Origin: UBA5399 sp964464145 | Lineage (GTDB): Bacteria > Bacillota > Clostridia > Christensenellales > Christensenellaceae | Assembly (NCBI GenBank): GCA_964464145.1 | Contig: CAYXFB010000105.1 | Location: 1-6,854 of the forward strand | Direction of reading: 5' to 3' | DNA: 6,854 bases | In this document: piece after piece, positions 1-4,835 of the stretch | Layout: every line of letters begins with the position of its first letter | How positions within the stretch are numbered: position 1 is the first letter of the stretch | The notes under the pieces: generated by a model | Database searches by the model: none | Told to the model about the DNA's origin: nothing | Seen by the model: the letters and a program-made list of their open reading frames with translations, nothing else | Translations under genes and position numbers: made by a program

Positions 1-15
1 CTCGCTATTCTTGCT

Positions 16-91
16 TTAGTTTACTGCTCTACCCCAACATTTGACATAGAGCCTTAGTTTACTGCTCTACCCCAACATTTGACATAGAGCC
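16..91. repeat. Two tandem copies of a 38-bp repeat, probable insertion-sequence end
   Basis: Copy 1 is 16-53 and copy 2 is 54-91, identical over all 38 bases and directly adjacent. Each copy contains a short inverted repeat, GCTCTA and TAGAGC, separated by 15 bases (26-31 with 47-52, and 64-69 with 85-90). Read on the minus strand, each copy starts GGCTCTATGTCAAATGTTGG. From memory that resembles the GG-TCT...TCAA style of ISL3-family terminal inverted repeats; this is an inference, not a match I could run. If so, the element ends at about position 91, only 11 bp beyond the stop codon of the glycosyltransferase gene, and its transposase lies left of the window. No coding sequence is visible in bases 1-102. 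A run of six T at 94-99 follows the second copy, so the repeat could also act as a weak plus-strand terminator. Confidence 0.75.
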
Positions 92-102
92 CGTTTTTTG
101 AA

Positions 103-2349
103 TCATCGTGTTATCTTATTTGGGTCTATGGAGTAATCCTCGAAGTTGTGCGTAAGGTTGCGGTTGTAGAAGGGGTCGACCGCGTATTTGGCCTCCCACT
201 TTGCCCGCCAGAGCGACGCCTCGCGCTCCAGCCGCGCCAGCTTCTCGGGAGTGTCCTCATAACCGCGCGTCTTGGATTCGTAATGATACAGCCGCGCGTG
301 GGGCGTCCAAAGGTTGTAGTACCCCAGCTCACGCACCTTGAGCCCGAAATCCACATCATTGTAGGCCACGGTGAACTGCTCGTCAAAGCCGCCAGCTTCC
401 TCGAAAACGTTGCGGCGCAGCATCACACAGGCGCCCGTGACGGCTGAAACGTTGTGCACCAGCGTGAGCCGCGCAAAAGCGCCGGGCTCCTCCGCAGCGG
501 AAAATTTGTGAGAATGCCCGGCTATGCCGCCAATGCGAAGCACAATGCCGCCGTGCTGGACCGTATCGTCCGGGTAGAAAAGCTTTGCGCCCACGCAGCC
601 TATCTCGGGCCGAACGGCGTGCATGACCATGCGCGTGAGCCAATCCGCGTTTATAACGCTCATGTCGTTGTTCATGAACAGCAGTATATCGCCGCCCGCC
701 TGCTTCGCGGCGTAGTTGTTCAGCGCGGCAAAATTGAAGGGGTGATTCCAAGTGACTATTTTTATGCGCGGGTCGGCGCTTAATGTTTCGTAGTAGGAAA
801 AAAGCGCCTTGTCCGTGCTGTTGTTTTCCACAATCACTATTTCGTAATTCGGGTAATCCGTCTTGTCGAATATGGAATCTATGCATTTTTTAAGCGTGGC
901 GCGCTCATTGTGATTGGGTATTATTATGGAAACGAGAGGCTCGGGCTGCGGTATATCGTACACAATATCATAGTAGTTGGGCAACGCGCCAAGTGCCACG
1001 CGTGCTTTGACTCCGCGTCGCGTTAGGGCTGCCTCAAGCGCCGCTTTGCCCGCCGCAACGGTGTACGATTTGCTGTCCGCAGAGTAGGCCGTGCTGGTTT
1101 CTATTATGCGCCAGTTATACAGAACGTCGGGTATGTGCGTTATGCGCTTCGCTTTTTCCGTCGCGCGGAGGAAGAGGTCGTAATCCTGCGCGCCGTTGTA
1201 TTCGCTGTTTAGCAGCCCCACGCTGCACAGTAACGAACGTTCGATAACCGTGAAGTGCGTTATATAGTTGAAGGAATTGAGCATGTCTGGCGAAAAATCC
1301 GGCTTAAAGAAGGGGTCGAACCGGCGTTTTCCGTCCGCCGTTACCTTATCTTCATCCGAATAGAGAAAATCCGTATCGGGCGTTACGTTTATTGCTTCCA
1401 CGTTGCGGTAGAGCGCGTGCGGTGTCAGTGTGTCGTCATGATCGAGCAGCGCTATGTATTCGCCTGTGGCCATTTCTATCGCCTTGTTCGTGTTGCCCGA
1501 GATGCCCTCGTTTTGATCCAGCTTTTTATATATTATTCGCGCGTCGTCAAATGAAGAAACGATGGGCAAAAGATCGAATTCGTCAGTGCTGCCGTCCGCC
1601 AGGCAGAGCTCCCAATTTGTGTAGGTCTGCGCCGTTACGGAAGTTATCATTTCGCGCAGTAGTGTCTCGGGCGTGTTGTAAAGCGGCACCACCACGCTTA
1701 TTTTGGGCGAAATGGGGAAGCTGTGCGCACGCTGCGCCGCAAGCTCCTCCTCCGTGGGGGAGTTGTTTTTCAGCCAGTGCACGTACAGCGCATCGAGGCG
1801 GGTGTACACGCGACCAACTATGCTGCCGCCGCCCTCCACCGCAAAGCTCTTGCGGTTCTTTGCGCGGTTCACCATTATGGCCGCGCCGCCTTTTGCCGTA
1901 AGGGCAAAGCGCAGACGCTGCCGCGCAAAATCTATGATGGGCAGAAAATCTATCTCCGTATAGCCGCCGTTCGCCACGTTTTCCACCGTCTTTTCCAGCA
2001 GGCTTTGGTTTTGGGTATCGAATATCTCCAGCGTAAGCGAACCGCCGCCGCTGTTTTGCGTGAGTATATCAAGCCGCGCCACGTTGAGCGCGCCGGGTAC
2101 AAGCGAAAAAGCAACAGACTGTTCGGCCGCAAAGCCCGCGGGGTGCGTTATATCGCGTATGTAGGATTCGTTTGTTATGATATACACCCTGCCGCCCGGC
2201 ACGTCGCCCGAGTCCATTTTTTCACCCACGCGACGCAGCAGCTCGCGCACACCGTAATCCCGCACTATTTCCTTGACGCGGGTAAACTTACGCTTTTTGA
2301 GCCGCTTTACAACTTTGTTAAGATTTTTTATTTTCGTAGATATACCCAT
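103..2349 (-). CDS. Two-domain family-2 glycosyltransferase (surface polysaccharide synthesis)
   Basis: The 748-residue product carries two GT-A fold, GT2-type transferase domains in series. Domain 1 spans about 215-415: ISVVVPLYNT at 217-226, ADGSTD at 251-256, the metal-binding DHDD at 303-306 and a terminal QDYDLFLR at 388-395. Domain 2 spans about 471-700: VSIIIPNHN at 473-481, ENNSTD at 508-513, MNND at 559-562, TGACVMLRR at 638-646 and YNDVDFGLKVRELG at 663-676. Residues 1-50 are very basic. About 55-190 is a beta-rich region without GT motifs, possibly a carbohydrate-binding module. Proteins of this build in Firmicutes make rhamnan-like or other cell-wall polysaccharides by adding sugars from nucleotide donors at the cytoplasmic face; donor and acceptor cannot be read here. 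No transmembrane segment or signal peptide is evident. The C terminus (DPFYN at 725-729, then an acidic FEDYS) looks natural, so the nearby repeat has not truncated it. The ATG has only a weak AGG upstream, and the gene lies 34 bp after lplA, so coupling to that transcript is likely. Confidence 0.9.
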   Translation of the reverse strand: MGISTKIKNLNKVVKRLKKRKFTRVKEIVRDYGVRELLRRVGEKMDSGDVPGGRVYIITNESYIRDITHPAGFAAEQSVAFSLVPGALNVARLDILTQNSGGGSLTLEIFDTQNQSLLEKTVENVANGGYTEIDFLPIIDFARQRLRFALTAKGGAAIMVNRAKNRKSFAVEGGGSIVGRVYTRLDALYVHWLKNNSPTEEELAAQRAHSFPISPKISVVVPLYNTPETLLREMITSVTAQTYTNWELCLADGSTDEFDLLPIVSSFDDARIIYKKLDQNEGISGNTNKAIEMATGEYIALLDHDDTLTPHALYRNVEAINVTPDTDFLYSDEDKVTADGKRRFDPFFKPDFSPDMLNSFNYITHFTVIERSLLCSVGLLNSEYNGAQDYDLFLRATEKAKRITHIPDVLYNWRIIETSTAYSADSKSYTVAAGKAALEAALTRRGVKARVALGALPNYYDIVYDIPQPEPLVSIIIPNHNERATLKKCIDSIFDKTDYPNYEIVIVENNSTDKALFSYYETLSADPRIKIVTWNHPFNFAALNNYAAKQAGGDILLFMNNDMSVINADWLTRMVMHAVRPEIGCVGAKLFYPDDTVQHGGIVLRIGGIAGHSHKFSAAEEPGAFARLTLVHNVSAVTGACVMLRRNVFEEAGGFDEQFTVAYNDVDFGLKVRELGYYNLWTPHARLYHYESKTRGYEDTPEKLARLEREASLWRAKWEAKYAVDPFYNRNLTHNFEDYSIDPNKITR

Positions 2350-2371
2350 TTATACCAACCTGTGAAATATT

Positions 2372-2387
2372 TTGAGCTTTTGCTCAA
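2372..2387 (-). other. Small hairpin overlapping the lplA stop codon
   Basis: A perfect inverted repeat TTGAGC/GCTCAA with a four-base AAAA loop on the minus strand covers the last codon and the TGA stop of lplA (2384-2386). It lies in the gap before the glycosyltransferase gene. It is followed by AATATTT rather than a U run, so it is unlikely to be an efficient terminator. It may instead modulate read-through, translational coupling or mRNA processing between the two genes. Confidence 0.45.
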
Positions 2388-3379
2388 TAGTTTTGCTGAG
2401 CTATGAAATCCGCTATGTCCTTTATTATGGCTGCCTGCGCCTCGTTCGCGCAGGGCGTGCCCATCACCGCGTCGCGCAGCGCGTCAGAGCGGAAGGCGCA
2501 GCCCGTCAGCCGGGCGGGTATGTCCGCAATGAGGTCGGGCTCCATTGAATCGGAGAATATGCGCGCCTGCGTCACCTCCGCGTCCTTTAGCTTTAAATTG
2601 AACTCCACACCGCCCCAGATGAAACGTGTGCCGAAGGTTATGTCAAAGCTGGGTGATTCGCCGAAGCGCCAATCCCAGCTAGCGTTTCGCTCCGCCATAG
2701 CCTTGGATTCCGCGAGCGATTTTTGGAGCAGCGGGTATTCGCCGGTTTCACCATACTCCGCCTTGAAGCTTTGGTGCAGCGCTTCGGCCATCAGCTCCGG
2801 CGTTATGTCGGGATTCAGCTCCGTAAGGTTCACCACGCGCGAGCGCACGGAAGCTATGCCCTTCGATTCTATTTTGTCCTTGGGTACGGCGAGGTATTTG
2901 TTTATTTTATCAACCGAGGATCTTATGAGTATGGTGCCGTGATGGAAGGCTCCTTTTTTGCGGAAACAAAAGGCGTTGCCCGAAAACTTTCGGCCGTCCG
3001 CCGTGATGTCGTTTCGGCCGGAAAACTCAGCCTCTATGCCGAAGGAGCGCACCGCGTCAAGTATCACCTTGAGCTGGCGGGGCAGATCGTAACACTGGCG
3101 CCCCACTATAAAGGAAAAGTTTATGTTGCCCACATCGTGGAAAACCGCGCCGCCGCCCGAAACGCGCCGCGCCAGCTTGCCGCCCTCAGCCAAAAGCTGC
3201 TCGTGGCGGCACTCCGCCCAGGCGTTTTGGTTTCGCCCTATCACCACGGTGTCCGCGTGGGAATAGAGGTATAATATTATTTCATCCGGCGCGATATTTT
3301 CGAGGAAGGCTTCCTCCAGCGCCAGCGTGTTGTAGGGGTCCATATCCGGATTGTTGTAAAAATAGTACCTGTTTAGCAT
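2384..3379 (-). CDS. lplA: Lipoate-protein ligase A
   Basis: LplA activates free lipoate with ATP to lipoyl-AMP and transfers it to a lysine on lipoyl domains of 2-oxoacid dehydrogenases or GcvH, in the cytoplasm. The 331-residue length fits a complete bidomain enzyme (E. coli LplA is about 338). The catalytic N-terminal domain shows RRVSGGGAVFHD at 71-82 with GNINFSF following at 84-90, the catalytic lysine motif GRKFSGNA at 129-136 (K131), HHGT at 146-149 and KGIASVRSRVVNL at 173-185. The C-terminal accessory domain, about 245-331, begins FDITFGTRFIWGG, so the protein should both activate and transfer. The start is fixed by AGGAG at 3385-3389, five bases before the ATG, and by the promoter at 3411-3439. 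No lipoyl-domain protein or lipoate uptake gene is in the window. Co-orientation with a glycosyltransferase gives no functional clue. The alternative, an octanoyltransferase of the LipM/LipL type, is less likely because of the C-terminal domain. Confidence 0.95.
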   Translation of the reverse strand: MLNRYYFYNNPDMDPYNTLALEEAFLENIAPDEIILYLYSHADTVVIGRNQNAWAECRHEQLLAEGGKLARRVSGGGAVFHDVGNINFSFIVGRQCYDLPRQLKVILDAVRSFGIEAEFSGRNDITADGRKFSGNAFCFRKKGAFHHGTILIRSSVDKINKYLAVPKDKIESKGIASVRSRVVNLTELNPDITPELMAEALHQSFKAEYGETGEYPLLQKSLAESKAMAERNASWDWRFGESPSFDITFGTRFIWGGVEFNLKLKDAEVTQARIFSDSMEPDLIADIPARLTGCAFRSDALRDAVMGTPCANEAQAAIIKDIADFIAQQNY

Positions 3380-3410
3380 AGTTTCTCCTGAAAATTATTT
3401 TGCATATATC

Positions 3411-3439
3411 AGTATAATGTATACAGCGGCGCTTATCAA
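3411..3439 (-). promoter_or_regulatory. Sigma-A promoter for lplA and the glycosyltransferase gene
   Basis: On the minus strand the -35 is TTGATA (3434-3439), the spacer is 17 bp and the -10 is TATACT (3411-3416), five of six consensus bases in each box. Transcription would start near 3404, leaving a short leader before the AGGAG site at 3385-3389. No other promoter of similar quality is seen before the glycosyltransferase gene. Confidence 0.75.
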
Positions 3440-3450
3440 GTGCGGTGTAA

Positions 3451-3471
3451 GCCCCAAAAATCGCGCGGGGC
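3451..3471. promoter_or_regulatory. GC-rich inverted repeat between divergent promoters
   Basis: GCCCC (3451-3455) and GGGGC (3467-3471) are inverted copies separated by 11 bases. They lie between the -35 boxes of the lplA promoter (3434-3439) and the PHP gene promoter (3475-3480). The position suits an operator acting on both promoters, but a 5-bp arm can occur by chance and no regulator is encoded nearby. Confidence 0.3.
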
Positions 3472-3474
3472 GCA

Positions 3475-3503
3475 TTGCAATAATCGTTTTGATGTACTAT
3501 TAT
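3475..3503 (+). promoter_or_regulatory. Sigma-A promoter for the PHP-domain gene
   Basis: TTGCAA (3475-3480) is followed by a 17-bp spacer and TATTAT (3498-3503), matching four and five consensus bases. The start of transcription would be near 3510, upstream of the Shine-Dalgarno site at 3531-3536. That excludes the far-upstream in-frame ATG at 3440 as the translation start, since it would precede the promoter. Confidence 0.7.
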
Positions 3504-3530
3504 ATATATTGTTGGACGTGATCTTGGAAA

Positions 3531-3536
3531 AGGGGG
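3531..3536 (+). promoter_or_regulatory. Ribosome binding site deciding the PHP gene start
   Basis: AGGGGG lies five bases before the ATG at 3542. The reading frame stays open back to an ATG at 3440, but that longer version adds 34 residues with no family resemblance and overlaps the promoter. The start at 3542 puts the first metal-binding motif at residues 9-11, as expected for PHP proteins. Confidence 0.8.
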
Positions 3537-3541
3537 TAGCT

Positions 3542-4246
3542 ATGAAGTATTATCAGGCGGAAACGCATTGCCATACGCGCGAGGTGAGCCCGTGCTCCCG
3601 CATACCGGCAAAGTTTTTGGTGCAGGAATATTTGCAGCTCGGCTATAAATATATGTTTGTAACGGATCATTATCACCCCGAGGTTTTCGAGGTGGGCGCA
3701 GTGGCAGATATGAGCTGGGAAGATAAGATAGAGCACTACCTCATGGGGTACCGCGCGGCAAAAGAGGCGGCGCAGGGTACCGGGCTGCGCGTTATGCTGG
3801 GTATGGAAACCGTGCTGGGGCGGGATGCTTCCACCGGAATAGGAAACGATTTTCTGGTGTACGGCTTTGGCGAGGATTTCTTGAGAAAGTATCCTTATTT
3901 ATATAATTACAGCTACGCGGATTTTTATGAGCTTATGCACAGCGAGGGCTTTTTGGTTTTTCAGGCGCACCCCTACAGGTATGGCCTAAAGCCCATAGAG
4001 CCCATATGCTACGATGGCATAGAGATAGTGAACGCCCACCCCGGGCACGATTCGCAAAATCAGTTGGCCATAAAATTTGTGATGGAGCACGATATATATA
4101 TGATAGGCGGAAGCGACGCGCACTGCGACGCGGATACTGGAAGGGGCGGCGTTATGCTGCCGGACGGAATAGAAACGCCTAGGGATTTTGTGGAGTATTA
4201 CAGCGAAAACGGTTCTCCCGAGCTTATAGTCACTTTTGGCGCGTGA
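3542..4246 (+). CDS. PHP-domain metal-dependent phosphoesterase
   Basis: The 234-residue protein is a single PHP domain, the TIM-barrel-like metallo-hydrolase fold found in histidinol phosphatase, bacterial DNA polymerase III subunits and stand-alone phosphoesterases. Expected metal ligands are visible in order: HCHT at 8-12 region (H9, H11), TDHYHP at 41-46 (D42, H43), GMET at 87-90 (E89), QAHPYR at 141-146 (H143) and GSDAHC at 190-195 (D192, H194). These suggest a bound di- or trinuclear metal site hydrolysing a phosphate ester in the cytoplasm. No polymerase, histidine-biosynthesis or other domain is attached, and the substrate is not deducible. There is no signal peptide. It is the first gene after a good promoter, with the DUF1858 gene 79 bp downstream on the same strand. 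Whether it belongs with the redox genes is uncertain, because a weak hairpin and T-rich stretch intervene. Confidence 0.85.
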   Translation: MKYYQAETHCHTREVSPCSRIPAKFLVQEYLQLGYKYMFVTDHYHPEVFEVGAVADMSWEDKIEHYLMGYRAAKEAAQGTGLRVMLGMETVLGRDASTGIGNDFLVYGFGEDFLRKYPYLYNYSYADFYELMHSEGFLVFQAHPYRYGLKPIEPICYDGIEIVNAHPGHDSQNQLAIKFVMEHDIYMIGGSDAHCDADTGRGGVMLPDGIETPRDFVEYYSENGSPELIVTFGA

Positions 4247-4252
4247 TGTTTT

Positions 4253-4271
4253 ACGGTGCGCGCCGTTGTTT
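4253..4271 (+). terminator. Possible weak terminator after the PHP gene
   Basis: ACGG (4253-4256) pairs with CCGT (4263-4266), with a possible extra T-G pair inside, giving a short G+C-rich hairpin followed by TGTTT. It sits seven bases after the stop codon. The stem is short and the U tract is interrupted, so partial termination at most is expected. Confidence 0.3.
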
Positions 4272-4282
4272 ATAAATATAAA
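4269..4282. promoter_or_regulatory. AT-rich palindrome upstream of the DUF1858 gene
   Basis: TTTATA and TATAAA are perfect inverted arms around AA. The element lies 44 bp before the DUF1858 start and could be a -10 region or an operator. A similar AT palindrome is found upstream of the rubredoxin gene at 4560-4572. No convincing -35/-10 pair is seen here, so a separate promoter for the redox genes is possible but unproven. Confidence 0.3.
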
Positions 4283-4325
4283 GTGAGAAGAATTATCGAT
4301 TGAGTTAGAAAGGAATTTATGTATA

Positions 4326-4535
4326 ATGGGAAAGATAACTAAGCAGATGAATATAATGGAAATAATAAATATGGACGAAGGCTGTGCCAGCATATTTATG
4401 GAGTCGGGTATGGGATGCCTGGGCTGCGCCGCCGCGCACTTCGAGAATTTGGAGCAGGCTTGCGCCGTGCACGGAATAGACGCGGATGCGTTGGAAAGCA
4501 AGCTGAACGCCTATTTCGACGCCAAGGCAAACTGA
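4326..4535 (+). CDS. DUF1858 small redox-disulfide protein
   Basis: This 69-residue protein matches the small all-helical DUF1858 family, also described as the hybrid cluster protein-associated redox disulfide domain. The hallmark GMGCLGCA at 28-35 holds a CxxC pair (C31, C34), followed by ENLEQACAVHGID at 40-52 with a third cysteine (C46). Family function is not established; thiol-disulfide exchange or metal binding in anaerobic stress metabolism is the usual suggestion. No hybrid cluster protein is in the window; the neighbours are rubredoxin and FprA, so a role in O2/NO defence is inferred from context. AGGAA at 4311-4315 is ten bases before the chosen ATG. Another ATG at 4319 is only three bases from that site and would encode just seven residues in another frame. 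The block TTAGAAAGGAAT before this start recurs before rubredoxin. Confidence 0.85.
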   Translation: MGKITKQMNIMEIINMDEGCASIFMESGMGCLGCAAAHFENLEQACAVHGIDADALESKLNAYFDAKAN

Positions 4536-4559
4536 CAAAAAACGCGTTTTAGGCGCGAT

Positions 4560-4572
4560 ATAAAAATTTTAT
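4560..4572. promoter_or_regulatory. AT-rich palindrome upstream of rubredoxin
   Basis: ATAAAA and TTTTAT are perfect inverted arms around a single A, located 21 bp before the rubredoxin start. This 6-1-6 layout is loosely like operators of Fur/PerR-type regulators, but such sequences are common in AT-rich spacers. A TATTAT at 4570-4575 overlaps its right arm but has no good -35 box and would place the transcript start inside the ribosome binding site. Confidence 0.25.
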
Positions 4573-4593
4573 TATTAGAAAGGAATATATTGT

Positions 4594-4752
4594 ATGGAAA
4601 ATTATGTTTGCACTATTTGCGGATATGTGTACAGTGAAGAGGCGGGCGATCCGGATAACGGAGTGGCTCCCGGCACAAAATGGGCCGACGTTTCGAACGA
4701 TTGGGTGTGCCCCATGTGCGGCGCGGATAAATCCGCATTCGAAAAGGAATGA
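4594..4752 (+). CDS. rd: Rubredoxin
   Basis: The 52-residue product is a classical single-domain rubredoxin carrying one Fe(Cys)4 centre for one-electron transfer in the cytoplasm. Iron ligands are C6 and C9 in CTICGY and C39 and C42 in CPMCGA. The family core GDPDNGVAPGT at 18-28, the aromatic Y11, Y13 and W37 and the DWVCP motif at 36-40 are all present, and the length is typical (about 52-54). Translation starts at an ATG eight bases after AGGAA (4581-4585). It lies 58 bp after the DUF1858 gene and 83 bp before fprA. Rubredoxin is the known direct electron donor to FprA-type flavodiiron proteins in clostridia and acetogens, so the pair should work together in O2 or NO reduction. A hairpin immediately downstream may let this small, abundant carrier be made in excess. 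Confidence 0.97.
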   Translation: MENYVCTICGYVYSEEAGDPDNGVAPGTKWADVSNDWVCPMCGADKSAFEKE

Positions 4753-4770
4753 TAAAAAAGAGTATCGGCT

Positions 4771-4807
4771 AAACTTGACCGCCCGTTTCTACGGGCGGTC
4801 AAGTTTT
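4771..4807 (+). terminator. Strong hairpin between rubredoxin and fprA, likely leaky terminator
   Basis: A perfect 15-bp stem (4771-4785 with 4792-4806) closes a six-base loop at 4786-4791. The G+C-rich core is GACCGCCCG/CGGGCGGTC. Only four T (4804-4807) follow, three of them pairing with the A run of the left arm. It ends 28 bp before the fprA ATG. No promoter fits in that gap, so fprA must be read from upstream through this structure, suggesting partial termination, 3' end stabilisation of the upstream mRNA, or attenuation. Confidence 0.75.
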
Positions 4808-4823
4808 GGCTATGTATATTGAC

Positions 4824-4828
4824 AGGAG
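4824..4828 (+). promoter_or_regulatory. Ribosome binding site deciding the fprA start
   Basis: AGGAG lies seven bases before the ATG at 4836. The frame is also open from a TTG at 4806 and an ATG at 4812, but those starts lie within or just after the hairpin, have no Shine-Dalgarno site, and add residues not expected in the family. The 4836 start places the diiron motif at the usual position near residue 80. Confidence 0.85.
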
Positions 4829-4835
4829 AAAAAAG

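Noticed and set aside
41..46. TTGACA in the left repeats (also 79-84) as a -35 box
   Set aside because: No -10-like hexamer lies 16-18 bp downstream of either copy, and the sequence is part of the repeat unit.
148..2406. Several long plus-strand open frames opposite the glycosyltransferase gene, including 1723-2406
   Set aside because: They lack ribosome binding sites and recognisable motifs and lie antisense to a clearly coding, motif-rich gene; G+C-rich third positions keep the opposite strand open.
2403..3274. Plus-strand frames opposite lplA
   Set aside because: Antisense shadows; the minus strand encodes a complete LplA with all motifs.
3498..3510. TA-repeat runs (also near 4091, 5596, 6121 and 6653) as microsatellites or phase-variable tracts
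   Set aside because: They are short, and those inside genes simply reflect ATA and TAT codons, which are common throughout this window.
3440..3541. 34-codon N-terminal extension of the PHP gene
   Set aside because: The extended start precedes the promoter at 3475-3503 and has no Shine-Dalgarno site; AGGGGG before 3542 marks the real start.
4539..4550. Palindrome AAAACGCGTTTT after the DUF1858 gene as a terminator
   Set aside because: It is fully self-complementary with no loop bases, so it cannot form a useful RNA hairpin; it could only be a DNA-binding site and there is no further support.
4602..4822. Frames of 66-72 residues overlapping rubredoxin on both strands
   Set aside because: The real product is the 52-residue rubredoxin at 4594-4752; the others share no family features and run into the hairpin.
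4817..4822. TTGACA-like ATTGAC between the hairpin and fprA as a promoter
   Set aside because: Any matching -10 would fall inside the fprA coding region, after the ribosome binding site.
4806..4835. TTG (4806) or ATG (4812) start for fprA
   Set aside because: They overlap or abut the hairpin and have no ribosome binding site, while AGGAG at 4824-4828 is ideally spaced for 4836.
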